DNA from: Clavelina lepadiformis
Lineage: Eukaryota; Chordata; Ascidiacea; Aplousobranchia; Clavelinidae
NCBI RefSeq assembly: GCF_947623445.1
Contig: NC_135245.1
Location: 1,805,501 to 1,869,500 of the forward strand
DNA: 64,000 bases
Reading direction: 5' to 3'
Both the position numbers and the translations under genes were made by a program. Shown here one piece after another: positions 15,301-27,326 of this stretch (the stretch's first letter is position 1; each line of letters starts with the position of its first letter). The notes below the pieces were generated by a model. That model had not been told where the DNA came from. It did not search any database and saw only the letters and a list, made by a program, of their open reading frames with translations.

Positions 15301-18300
15301 GATCATTTCCATCGGAGACTATTATACATCATTTCTGCAAACACGTGGATCTGTACCTTTATTCTGGGAGCAGCCAGGTCTTAATGTGGGCTCACACAAA
15401 GTGAAGATGCCATTTGGACACGAGATCTGCGCAGAAGCTTTCGACAGGTGAGCTAACTTTAATGGAGGCTACCAGTAACTTATTGCATCTCAGTCTCTTC
15501 CAAACACAGTCGTTTGTCATTGAAAGGACAGTTACTTGTGATCTATTCGTGGTTGTAAATGTTTCTGTGAACTGGTTGTTCCGTTGTTGATGACTTATGA
15601 TTAACTATATGACCTTTTCACTTCTAACAGGCATGTGGACAAATTGCACAAAACTTATTCCAACTGTGTTCTGGTCAATCTTCTTGGCTCCAGGGAAGGG
15701 GAAGCAAGTTTAAGTCGTGCATATCAGGTATATGAAGCTTTATGATGCAGATTTTATGTTCGATATACATTTTCCATGTATGTGCATTGTACAATGCACA
15801 TGTACAATGTCAGGTAAATACCTACAACATTTAGTGATGTTTTGTGCCAAAATCGCTCACTTCAAGAACTTTAAAAAAGTCTGGCAAAAAAGCCTGGCAA
15901 AGATCGCCCGTTTCTTCACACAGTGATTCACTGCAGCCATTGGTGCTGTTGTATAACAAAACAAACGATGGCTGATGCATTTCGTAGTATGCTACAACAT
16001 GATATTTGTCCACTTCGTCCAGATTCATCATGACCAGAACAGATATTGCGAGTTGATGCCGTTGATAGAGTTTGACTATCACACTGAGTGCCGTGCGGGA
16101 AAGTTTGTCAACATATCTAAGCTGATGGGTGGGTTGGCATCGCTGTATTTATTTATCGCGCTATTTGTTGTGAATTTGTAATAACGTGGTTTCACAGTCA
16201 AGAAATGTTTGCTTTTCAGTCGCTTATTAGACACGGGTATCTACGTAATGAAAGTCTGTATATTAGATCCAAATGGGTGGTGGTAAAACGTTCATAGTAC
16301 ATTGCATATTTCTGCAAAGTTTTTCTAACTTCGGTCATTTGGTGCATAATGTTTGGAGTGGTTTGTAATTCAAAGAATGAATTAAACAGCTGGAATATTT
16401 TTAAACATGATGAGCAGACATTTCGTTTCAATCTGGAATCATAGACAACGACAATGTTTCTAGATTGAAACAAAACGTTTGCTCATCGTGTTTAAAAATA
16501 TTCTGGCTGTTTTATTCATTTTTTCTGCTTTGCTTTGTATTGAATGCCCTGACCATGAACGCTGGCCTAAACAGCAGCAATAAACAAGCGCCATTAAAAC
16601 CTACCGTTGTGATATTCACACAATGTATTGTCTGAAATTGGAACATGATCATTGTACAATATGCAGTTCTGCTTTACATACACATCATTAGATAAGCTTA
16701 ATCTGCATTTGGACAAGTTTGGAGTGCTGTGCGTCTCGGAAAGCAACCAAGCAACGCAGTCTGGAGTGCTAAGAGTTAATTGTTTGGATTGCTTGGACAG
16801 GACCAACAGCGTTCAATCTTATGTTGGCCTGCAAGTAAGAAAAAACTGAGAAAGCAATATTTCAATCCATTTGCTACTGATTCTAAGCTAAATTGAAATA
16901 AAATCAACAATTGTGAACTAAGTTATTGTGTTTTTTTTTGTTGTTTTGATCGATGAGTGAATTTATCGATTATCTCGTCTGCTCATAAAACCATGACTGT
17001 TTAGATGATTTCAAAGCAATTGGAATCACTAGGTTATGTTGACAACACACAACTCCAGGCCAGGTTTTCGGAATCTTTAAAATCAGCCTGGCAGGTCACG
17101 GGAGATTTAATCAGCAGGATGTATGCTGGAACCGGTGCACTGGAGGGAAAAGATAAGGTATATAGTTGAAGTCATTACAGTCTTCTGCAGTAGCATTTAA
17201 GGCAAACGACTTTGCTTAAAGAGGAGGGTAAATTAGATTAATTTTTGACTTCCAATCAATAATTTTCTTGGCCATGCCCGCTAAGCACATAGGTATTGAT
17301 TTTGTTGAAGTAAACGGATAGTAGAGTCCTTGTCATACTTCTAGTGACATTCAGGTTTGTTTCAAAACATCTCTGTCCAAGTAACACTTGACTCTGTTCT
17401 CTGTGAGTGCTTTTGTTGTCTAATATATCCATTTCACTCTCTGTTGTCTCAAATTGTTTTCACATGATCACTAATCGTAGTTATTAAGTCGAATTGTTTG
17501 TCTTTAGATTAATAATAATTAATAGGTAACGATTCATCAATTACTTTAAAAAATTGACTAACTGCTTACGTTAAGCGTTTACAGCGATGAGATGCGTTGA
17601 CTTCGTTCCTATTTTAAGGTTGGAAAATTGAAAGATGGAGCTCGCTCTGTGTCGCGAGCGATTCAGAATAATTTCCTTGATCAAGGTAAACAAGACACGA
17701 TGGATAAATTACTACGAGTCACATTCCCTGATGTTGAACTCTCTCAAATTTCACGCTCATTGCTGGATCGGCAGCAGTATATGATGAGTATGTTGCCTTG
17801 TTTATGAGATGTTTATGATGAGTATGTTGTGACTTTGGGAAATTTAACTTTGATAATTTTAACTTAGTGCTTAGATGCTTAATTATCTTAAAACATAAGT
17901 TAAGCATTAGTGGCTTGTCTTAGCTTAAAATTAACTACATGTTCAGTGCTTGAGGTACAGTGCAATGCACTGAAATAGGCAAAAGTGCCAAGTGATTGAG
18001 AGCATGTTGTTTTTTCCATGACTCGTAACTTCGAATAATGTTATTCCAACAATAAAACTGGCTTTTGTATGAATGATGGTGTCAGCAATAAGTATGTTAC
18101 AGATTTTATCTTACAAAAATCTCATCACAATAATCTCACTACAAAAATCTCAGCACAATAATCTCATCCCAATAATCTCATGCAGGCTCTGCAAGTATCT
18201 CGATGAAGATGTTTGAGAAGGAGGCGGAATATTGTGAAAATCTACCCCTAAGAGTCTGTGTCGGGACATGGAATGTCAACGGTGGAAAAATGTTTAGATC

Positions 18301-21300
18301 AATCGCTTACAAAGATAAGGTAACGTTGGTTTACAGCAATTATATGTTGTTAACCAAGCTAGCTGCATGCAATGATTTCATGACTACTACGCTATCGGGT
18401 ATTCTGTCATATGCTTCAGCTTACATTTGCATCTGATGATTCATGCCATTGCCATTATATATAACATTTGGTTTACGGGGTTCCCCCAGTATTTCAAAGA
18501 ACTCTTAGGCTTACCGTGTACGAATTGAGAATTTATAAAGTCAGATGTTTCGTTACTGGTTAATTTTGTCAATTGTTCCAGACATTGAAAGACTGGCTCA
18601 TATTTGATGAAAATCCGGTCAGCACTAAATCATATTATCAGGCAGTTTATGAATATTCCTCCAGTGAAGAAAGCGACTTATCGTTGGCGTTAAGTGACAT
18701 TGTTACTGGTGAGTTTGTTATACTTCCACTATCCCTATAGCAGTGGTTCCCAACCGTTTCCTACTTTCGGGCCCCAAGCTGCAATAATTCCTTTCTCACG
18801 GATCCCCAACTTCAAAATTGTTACTAACGCTGTTTACTAGGAATTAAAATATAACTCTTGCACCTCCTGCCCCACATTTGTTGGCCCCACCACTGGTATA
18901 TAGTATTATTGCAAGAATAATGTAAGGAAACCAAATAAAGGCATTGCCATCACAATGCGACTATGATGTCATAATATAGTGGATTATGAGCTGGAAGGTG
19001 GTGATTGGCTGCATGGTTCAATTGGTGATAGCGAAGGAATATTTCCTGCAGCCTACGTCCAACAATTATTGAATCCTCACGTCGTCGATCACGACTTTCC
19101 CGCACAGCAGGATGGAGATCTTGAACTACGGACCAATGAGGTTAGAGTTAGACTTACTGTTGTGTAACAATCATATTTGTCATCACTTGAGTTGTTTTCC
19201 TAAAATGAAATGAAATTGAGATAAGGCTTCAAATGCGACCAGTTTATTCAAAAGAACCAAAAATCAAAAGTTATCCTTTCAACAACATATTAATGCTTCT
19301 GTTTCTTTTAATATAAGATTTGTTTATGAAGTGAATGAGTTCAATTTAGGTTGTTTCCTTCCATTCGACTTTGAGACAGGGCTTTTATGCAGTAGAAGCC
19401 TAATCCTGGCTTACTGTGGGATATGTTAGCATTAGTCCACTACATCTATTTAATATCTACCTGCTGGACACATTATATGCAGTTTGAATTGACCGATCTC
19501 ATATACAAAATACTCAAAAGTTTCTAACAATAGACTTTCATAATTTCCCTGAATAAATCAAGCATTTTATACCATCGTAGTTGACGAATTATTCTTAGTT
19601 TTTGGAACAGACTAAGGTTCAGCAAAGGTGTTTAATGTTTATTTGGTACCAGGTATGTCACACGATTTACGTCTTTTTCAGGTAGTTGATGTCACAGAGG
19701 AAAAAGGGGAATGGTTTCACGGGAAAGTCCTCAGGGATGGTGAATGCCAGGAAGGGATGTTTCCTGCCAATTTTGTCACCAAAGTAAATTTTTTCTGTTG
19801 TAGCTGTATTAGTTTTCTGTGCCTTGCTTTAATTTATCTCATGTAATCGCCTAGTTTTCTACCGAAATAAAACTCCCATAAAAAGGATCTTGCTAATAAT
19901 GTGGACACTTGCACTTATGCGGAAGAAATTAGATGTCTGATTGAAATCTTTCACAGATGGATGAGGGCTCGGAAGAGAGCGGATCGGTTGATATTTATGC
20001 AATCGGATTCGAAGAAATGGTGGAGCTCAATGCAGGAAACATAGTAAATGCTAGGTGCCGCTGCATGCTTTACTTGTGCTAATTCTACTTGTAAAAACTG
20101 CTGGGTCGCCTTGGCTTCTTTATTGTAGCTGGTATGGTCACAGCTGTTATTCAGTTGTTTAAACTCGACTTAAACATTTACACTTCAAGCATTTGTGCTT
20201 GTGTGATAAAGCTGCGACAATTGCTTGGTATGACGTCAGATATTTACTTAATTCATGTTGTATTCAGTTGAATATTGACTTCGCTACCACTAAGTTATCA
20301 TTACATATTCACCTTTCAGCCAAGCCAACCAGCAAGCGTGGGCCACGGAATTGCAAAAAACACTTTCTGAAAAGCAAGAATATGTTCTTGTGACGTCGGA
20401 ACAACTTGTTGGCGTTTGTTTGTTTCTATTTGTAAAGAAAAACTTGGCGGCTCACGTCAGGCAAGCTATTATTTGCCTATTACCATAAACTACTATTAGT
20501 TTACTCTTATCTAATTATTTTCAACATATGATGAATTAACTGTTCAGAAAAAAGTAATTTTGTTTTTCGTGGAATCCATGCTTAAAGCCAATAATAATAC
20601 GTATGTGCTGTCATTGCTGTAACTATAGAAGTAGCATAATGTCTTAGGGTAATTCCCTTGTGATATTGCAAAATTTTGCTAAAATGCATTTTAAATGCAA
20701 AAAATAAATAACTGGAGGTGATCTAAAGTCGTTTTGCCGACTTCAAACATCAGAGCTTTCTTCTCTCATCAGGGAGGTTTCCATTTCAATGATAAAGACT
20801 GGGATGGGAGGAGCGGCCGGAAACAAAGGAGCCGTTGCCATCTCGCTCATCCTCTTCAACAGTTCACTCTGCTTTGTTTGTTCACATTTTGCTGCTGGAC
20901 AGACTCAAGTTCAAGAACGAAACAATGACTTTGGTGAAATTTCGTCTCGTCTCGGATTTGCGAAGGTCTGACTTCTATATTTTTAAGACATTATGAACAA
21001 CTTTAACTTTTGGTGATTTTAGTGGTAGTGCCTCTGTTTTGTACAATTTATGAAAAAATGTTGTTCGACTTCTGTGTTAAAAATAACTTGAAAGTGTAGA
21101 TTGTCATCGATTAAGACACCACAATAATACTGTCAGAATTACAAGTTGTTATTTGCTGCGAAACACAGGGTCGGGCTTTATTCATGCATGACTACGTGTT
21201 CTGGTGCGGAGATTTCAACTACAGGATTGACATGACAGGAGATGAGGTCAAGCAGCTTGTAAAGGAGGAAAACTGGGAAAAACTTCGAGAAAATGATCAA

Positions 21301-24300
21301 CTTCTTGTTCAGAAGAAAATGGGCAACGTTTTTAAGGTGGGTTTCCGACATACATGAATTTTATGGTTCCTTCCCTTCTTCTTCCCTTATAGTTCTACAT
21401 GAATTCTATGTATTTTATAAGAGCTCTGAGTGTTCGAACTACTTGCAATTGCAGCCAATTTGTTCCAACACTGTCACCTTCCTCCTCTTCTATTTAGGGC
21501 TTCATGGAGGGCGTAGTAAACTTTGCTCCAACATATAAATACGATCTCTTCTCTGACGATTATGACACAAGCGAAAAGTGTCGCGTACCGGCGTGGACTG
21601 ACCGAATACTCTGGAAAAGACGAAAATGGCTGCAGGATAATGACCAGGTGTGTTTTTGTATAAAACTCAGCAACTCGATTGCATTTTTTGTGCTAATATT
21701 TGCTACAATAAAGATAAACTATACAAGAATATATTTTAACATTGTTTTTGCAGAGTCTTGTTGAGATAGACACTGATCCATCATTCGATGGCACTTTGAA
21801 GCATTACAACCGTGCAGAACTTAAAACTTCTGACCACAGGTGGGTTCTCGTTATTAACTGAGCTCTGTTTTACTGTAGAGTTATGGTGGCGGTACCACTG
21901 CTATATTTGCTGGTGCTGCAGCAAACTCTGTCAGCTTTCATAGTTGGCTTCATGTTTATGCTCACTACATAATGAAATCAATGTCAAAATTAAGAAAAAG
22001 TGATTAAAGATATTAAGCTTGAAACTGCTCTAACGCCAAACTTGCGCAGGGCTGGTGAATAGACAGAATACAATTTGAAAACATGATGTGAAATATTTCC
22101 ACCTTAAACTGTTGCTGCATTTTGCATTTCGTCATCGTTTTTTCTCCATTTACAGACCTGTGGTTGCTTTGATTGAGATTTCAATACGGGCTGTTGATGA
22201 AACAAAACGGAACAATGTATTCTGTGACCTCTGGCGAAATCATCAGCCGTCGTGTTGTCCAGTGTTTGTTTACATTGAAGGAAAACCGAGCAATGAAGCA
22301 ATTTTTAACAAATTCTTGGCGACCTTTGACCTTGGCGAGGACAGAATATGCAGGTATGTAGTGACGGTTTTTTTATATTCAACTTTACAATGACTGCTGC
22401 AAGGACGAGATCATTTCTACCTCTGTTGTAATTATCTAAATCAATAAATGTGATAGAAAATAATAATATAAATACTAATAATATAATAAATAATGAGAAA
22501 TATTTATAAATATTTCATCAAAATGAAATCGCATTTACTTTAGTCTTTAAAGGACTCAAAAGTTTGACGCTCGTAAATTGACTTAAGTCAAGAGAACTCA
22601 TGTTTTTATGCATGTTTTTCAAATGATTCAGATCTTTTCGGAGTTGTATGCTTGTCATATATCCTGAGCCTTGGATGGCAGAGGAAGCATCGACTTTTGA
22701 TGGCAGCATGTTCGAAGGAGTTAGGATTCGGGTTTCCAACAAAAATGGTGGGATGTGATTGTTATTTACATGAAGTTGTTTTTTTAACTTTTAGAAAGTT
22801 GGAAGTAGCCACTTCAGTTATCAGTGAAGCAATTGATGATGAAATAAATTTGCTTCGACTTCAAGCAACTGTTTTGTTCAGATAATGAGAGTTTGGAAGC
22901 TGATGTAGTAAGTCTGGGAGGTATCTCCGCCAAATCGGACGATTCAAATTCCCAACTCGATGAAGCGGAACTCGACCAGCCTTCAAATGGTCATGTGACC
23001 CTACCGAGCAGCCAGTCAAGCGACAACATCAAATCGCTTCTGGTTCCACCTCCGAGACCTCGTCCCAGCTCCACTCCGCCGACCCCTAATAAGCTTGATC
23101 CCGTTGAAGCCATTGCCCCTTCAAGCAAGGCTCCGAAAAAGGCCCCTCCTCGACCGCCCGCCATCAAAAGAAACTATTCACCTACGGGGCCTCCTCAAGC
23201 TTCTCTTTGTGGGGAATCCCCTATATCAACCTTTGAACCCCAAGACTGTTCCGCCGCAGATGAGCTGCCGAGTCAACCAGCCGTCGACATGACAACCTGG
23301 GACCTCTCATCTCTCGATGTGAGTGTTCAATCAATATTTTCTTGTTGAAAGATGGGACAAGTGCTCAGGCAAGGCAACTTCAAGTCGCAGAAGACTTGTC
23401 AATTAGAACCGAGAAAATATTTTATAACAAAGCAGTTATTGCCAGAAATATATCTCATATTCACCACTTATCATGACGCAGAGATTATAACGTCACAATG
23501 TGAAATCAGTATGCGTGACCCCCGGTGTTAGATTGAAGCCTGGGTAGAGATGCTGAATAGGAGGTCTCGTGTCCCAAGGGATAAGCAGCAAACGGAATTT
23601 AAACGTACCAAGTGCCATAACAAGAGTGTCATGGTTTAGTCAGGTTTACAGTAACCTAACTTTCAGTCAATGCGTTTTAGTTGCGAGTTTTAGTTATCGG
23701 GTTTTGGGTTTTGGTTATATGGGGTTTAACATGGTAATGTAACCACATTAATATCTTGTTATTGTCTTTTCTGCAGCCTCCTAAGATTAAACCGCGGAAG
23801 ACTTTGCCCAAGCGGCGTGCGCCGGTGCCACCATCTAACCCAACTCAGCCGTCTAACAATCCGCGGCCTGCGGCCAGAACCATCTCTAGAGCCGCGCCAC
23901 CACCCCCTTTTGCAAAGGCGCCATCAAAGCCGAAGCCACGCCAACCACCTCCCTTGCCAGCTAACCCTCCAGTTCATTACCCGATGGAAACTGGCAATTT
24001 ATTGGATGATAGTTATATTTGTGGCATTTCTATGCCGCCGCCACTGATGCCCATGCAAAGCTCAAGCGTGGTTACGCCATTAATGCCGACCTCAAGCGAA
24101 AAAAATGCCGGACCACTCTTCAGTCAGTCTGTTAAAATAGGCACTTCATTAATGGCACCACACCCCGCTGGTATGGCGCCGCCACTGTTACCTTCACAAC
24201 CAAATACACTGGCGCCATCGCAGGGAGCTACAGTTTCACGGCCATTAATGCCGACAAAGCCAAATGGCTTAGCAGCGCCACTTATACCAGAGCCGGCCGC

Positions 24301-24433
24301 CGTGAAGCCTGTCTCTGACGTCTTTTCCGCGCCCTCACAGCAAGACCCGTGGTGCTCTGGCGCCACGTCACAAACAAATAATCAAATCAACAAGTCGTTC
24401 ACAACCGATTTCAGCGATTTCAAGTTCCAATGA
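12371..24433 (+). CDS. Synj: Synaptojanin with two SH3 domains inside the 5-phosphatase domain
   Basis: Phosphoinositide phosphatase that strips PI(4,5)P2 from endocytic membranes. About 1423 residues. Exons: 12371-12438, 13260-13294 (both tentative), 13522-13608, 13886-14028, 14286-14416, 14549-14663, 15057-15167, 15302-15447, 15631-15727, 16023-16128, 16692-16834, 17005-17157, 17619-17787, 18186-18319, 18582-18708, 18980-19140, 19682-19783, 19957-20054, 20320-20460, 20773-20965, 21169-21336, 21498-21647, 21754-21839, 22156-22353, 22632-22747, 22882-23318, 23777-24433. The SAC catalytic CLDCLDR loop (377-383) is intact. The 5-phosphatase motifs TWNVNGG (529), WCGDFNYR (832), PAWTDR (907) and SDHR (952) are intact. 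SH3 folds occupy about 564-618 and 623-677. Residues from about 955 to 1059 are a diverged RRM-like part. The remainder is proline-rich with many PxxP motifs and one DPW. The exon at 20460 uses a GC donor. The first 35 residues resemble the fly N-terminus ([16 protein letters not shown]) but rest on weak splice sites. Confidence 0.95.
15780..15801. repeat. 22-base perfect palindrome in a synaptojanin intron
   Basis: The bases centred on GTAC form an exact inverted repeat with no loop, followed by further ACATGTACAATG copies of the same words. It lies about 50 bases after an exon. Function unknown; it may be simple-sequence drift. Confidence 0.5.
16374..16522. repeat. Long intronic hairpin (arms of about 60 bases)
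   Basis: The arm 16374-16434 pairs with 16461-16522 at high identity around a loop of about 26 bases, between the synaptojanin exons ending 16128 and starting 16692. Shared words include GAATATTTTTAAACA and GATGAGCA. In the transcript it would fold into a long double-stranded stem. It could be a MITE. Confidence 0.7.
18111..18183 (+). repeat. Tandem ATCTCAT-type repeat abutting a splice acceptor
   Basis: About five imperfect copies of a 13-15 base unit (ACAATAATCTCATC-like) run directly into the acceptor of the exon at 18186. It replaces the usual polypyrimidine tract with an A/C-rich one, yet the downstream exon is unmistakable. Confidence 0.55.
18582..19783 (+). other. Three exons coding the tandem SH3 insertion of synaptojanin
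   Basis: Exons 18582-18708, 18980-19140 and 19682-19783 keep the frame (phases 0-1, 1-0, 0-0) and fill the space between LKDWL and DIYAIGFEE of the 5-phosphatase. SH3-1 has the ALYDY-like AVYEY (567-571), DGWW-like GGDWLHG with Trp598, and GIFPAAYV with Pro611 and Tyr614, so its peptide groove looks complete. SH3-2 has VDHDF (624-628), GEWFHG with Trp653, and GMFPANFV with Pro670 and Phe673, so its groove is slightly altered. Fly and human synaptojanins have only a short linker here. Neither SH3 sits in its own exon, so this is not a simple single-exon shuffle. Confidence 0.93.
18741..18895. mobile_element. hAT-like MITE in the first SH3 intron
   Basis: Starts CAGTGGTTCCCAACC and ends with CCACCACTG, which are terminal inverted repeats of the hAT type. 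The flanks CCCTATAG and GTATATAG could be an aged 8-base target duplication. Too short to encode a transposase. Confidence 0.55.
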
Positions 24434-27239
24434 CGAATGAAGTTGTCAGAGTGCAATTGTGTTTTTTCTTGTGCAATAATTTCAGATTATTCCTTAAATG
24501 CGGATTGGTTGAATTTACAGCATCTGTCATCGCAAGTTACTCCGTATTTATTCTTCGCCCCATCAACTGCACACCACTGTCAACCGTCAGTTAACATTCT
24601 TATTTAATCGTGCTCCATTTTCCGTCGCTTCGCTGCGTCCAATTGTAGCGTTCCTTGTGATTATTTATTAACATATTATTAATTATTAACGATCAACCAC
24701 TGAAACCATTCTGTTGGAAAGACAGCTTGTGAACGAAGGTGGGAGTAATTTGGATCAATGGATACCAACTGTCAATTAGCATTTGCTGTGGCGGACTGGG
24801 TCTTACCGGGAACAACTATGAAAAGCTTTCTCCCAACATTTAAAATCAACGTCTGTTTAGTCAGGTATTTCCAATATCCGTGACACGAATCATACATAGA
24901 TGGTGGATTCAGAGGTGTAGCCAGAAAAAAAATTTGGGGTGTGACAAATATCTGATGAGTTCAAGGGAACTGAACTATACAACACAAATATATACCGGTA
25001 TACAAATTTTATTATATTTTCAACAAAAGACTCACCTTTGGAATCCAAACTTTGAAAATTTTTGGTGGAAGGACCATGGCCCCTTTCGCCTCCTCTTGGT
25101 TACGCCTATGGGTGGATTGGTTTGACGCATTATGGGCGCTGTAGAAAACATTCGAACGAAACCATTACCAGCCTTCATCAGGAATTTGCTTGTGTTGGGA
25201 AAATACTTAGTTCAGCTTAATACATTGTGTAGACTGTAAAATAACAGATAGGTAAGCAGCGTAAGCTGTTCTTACTTGCCAACGCTTCGACAAAAAGAAA
25301 GCGCCACAATAAAACAACTTTGTGTGTCAAACTCTGCTTTCAATGAAACCTTTTGTATAGTTGCTAAATACCTTTCGTTCAGTTAACTTTGGGTGAAAAA
25401 GCTTTCAATTGATTAAGCAAGTTTGATGCACAAGCTCAATCGCCTTCGAACTGGCATTGGCCCCTTCCGCTCAACTATGAACAAATGGGGTATGGCTCCA
25501 TCTGCGGCCTGTGAGTGTGGTGCAGAAGAGCAGACTGCAGACCACGTCATAACATCTTGTCCCACATACCGCCATCCTTGTGGAAACCGTGGTCTGACAA
25601 CAATGGATGAAAACCTGGTCAGCTGGCTAACAAACATCTGCCCTACAATATGAGGTTTTTGTTCCCTCTCTCAAGAAAACTTAAAGAATCATCTACTCCA
25701 CACGAAGAAGAACATGCACAAGTCCTTTTGAATACAAAAATCGCTCACCTCAAAGAATATGTTAAGAAGACTAACTTCATAAGGATTGGAATGTGGGCCC
25801 AATCAAATCAGGATGAGTTTAAAATCCATCCAAATTATTTATCGGCTATTTGTAATTTTCAGGTGAAACAAAAGCAAAGAACGTAGCTCAGCTGGACTGC
25901 ATATATTAGGCTACAGAAAAATTAATCAGGAGTGAATGCCCGACAACGGTTATTGAAGGCATTTTTTGATCATACCCTAAGTGGCAGCCATTTTGAGGAA
26001 AAAAAGCACATCGGAAATACATTTTTCACAAGCGCAAATTTTATTTGTGACGCAAATTTTTACATGGTTAATGATCTTCTTTTGAAATCAAACATCGGCA
26101 ACACCATATAGATTATAGATAATCAAACTACAGTGTACAGGCTTTGACGGGGTGACAAAACCAATCAATAATGCGACTCGGTGTCTTTCCAAGTCGCTAT
26201 TTCGTACCGAGAAAATGTGCAAACATATGTAAAGTCGTCCAGCAAATTGCTTTGAAAGTCACAGGCGTTTTTTGCGAAGTTCCCACATATCTTAGCCGAG
26301 CTATGCGCTTGGACATCCGCCGAAGCCCGTGAAAACTTTCCCCCACAAATTGTTCCTGCTGCATACAAGGCCAGGAAGAGATCAATTTAAACTCCGGAAA
26401 GAGTTGTTTGCATTGTTTAGTGATGTCACTGCTGCACAATAAATAATGAGTGATTGGAAGGAGTTTGTATTAAGTAGGAAGTTCTTAATGACAAACTATT
26501 TCTGCTATACAAGACAGTTAGACACAGCAAACAAAGCGCTGCAAATAACTTTAGCACTAAATAGTCTATCAGTTTAACCTCTCAGCCGACTGAAATTAAC
26601 TTGTTCCTTCTTTAATTGCATCACATGACCATTAAAAGACATGGTAAAAATCCCCTAGACGTAACACACGACATGGTACCAGAAAATATGCCACTGCGGT
26701 CACGCCAGCAGCCAATCGGGACTTCGGCTGAAAATTTCAGTTCCGCAGTGGGATTCGATCCGGTAATTTCCGTTTTGTCACAAGACCGAAAAAAAAGAAT
26801 TATTAGCAGTTCACTCTAGCACCATTGTAAATGAAATTCAGGTGATGGGAAAAAAAGCCAAAGAAAAGTATTTTGCGGAGGAATTCACCGGTGCCCTGAC
26901 GTCATCAACACGGAAGCCTGTTACTTCCTTATACTCGTGCAGCGGCAGAAATAAAGCGACGTGCATAATGCTCATAATTAAGATTTTGTAATCAAGAGTC
27001 GGTGCTAACTGGGTCGGCAACATCGTTGCTGCTTTAAAAGCGGCGAAGGAAGCACCGAGTGACACAACCTTTCCGGCGCTGGCTGTGTAGGTACCATTAC
27101 TCAAGGACTCAAACGTTAACACGTACAATCGGTGGCGCCTCACGTTTCGATCGTTGCTGATTAAATATTAGACTGTTTAAGTGTGTTTATCTCGCCTTTT
27201 CATACAGCTGGACAGGTGCTGTTACGTAGCTTACCGACA
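24434..27239. other. Intergenic region between synaptojanin and the fusion gene
   Basis: Apart from the LINE remnant at about 25423-25653, no coding segment with family similarity was found. A minus-strand open frame (26838-27143) has no recognisable domain. AATAAA near 25306 is a possible but distant synaptojanin polyadenylation signal. Confidence 0.5.
25423..25653 (+). mobile_element. 3' remnant of a non-LTR retrotransposon ORF2
   Basis: The frame encodes LNRLRTGIGPF, then KWGMAPSAACECGAEEQTAD, then HVITSCPTYRHP, ending in WLTNICPTI and stop. This is the zinc-knuckle-like C-terminal tail of LINE reverse transcriptases. The upstream endonuclease and polymerase are absent, so it is a 5'-truncated dead copy. 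The following 200 bases may be its 3' UTR. Confidence 0.75.
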
Positions 27240-27248
27240 TATTTAAAG
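27240..27248 (+). promoter_or_regulatory. TATA-like element of the protease-phenoloxidase gene
   Basis: TATTTAAAG lies about 80 bases before the ATG at 27327, the spacing expected for a TATA box with a short leader. No other core element is evident. Confidence 0.4.
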
Positions 27249-27326
27249 GACGGACCGAGTGAGTTTTAATTACAATATTTCTGTTGTTTTCAGAATATTT
27301 TTAAACGCTGACTTGTCAAGACTATA

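Noticed and set aside
25650..25886. Open frame following the LINE tail as a separate gene
   Set aside because: No domain recognised; probably LINE 3' UTR or chance.
26838..27143. 101-codon minus-strand open frame before the fusion gene
   Set aside because: No recognised family; lies in the likely promoter and has ordinary composition.
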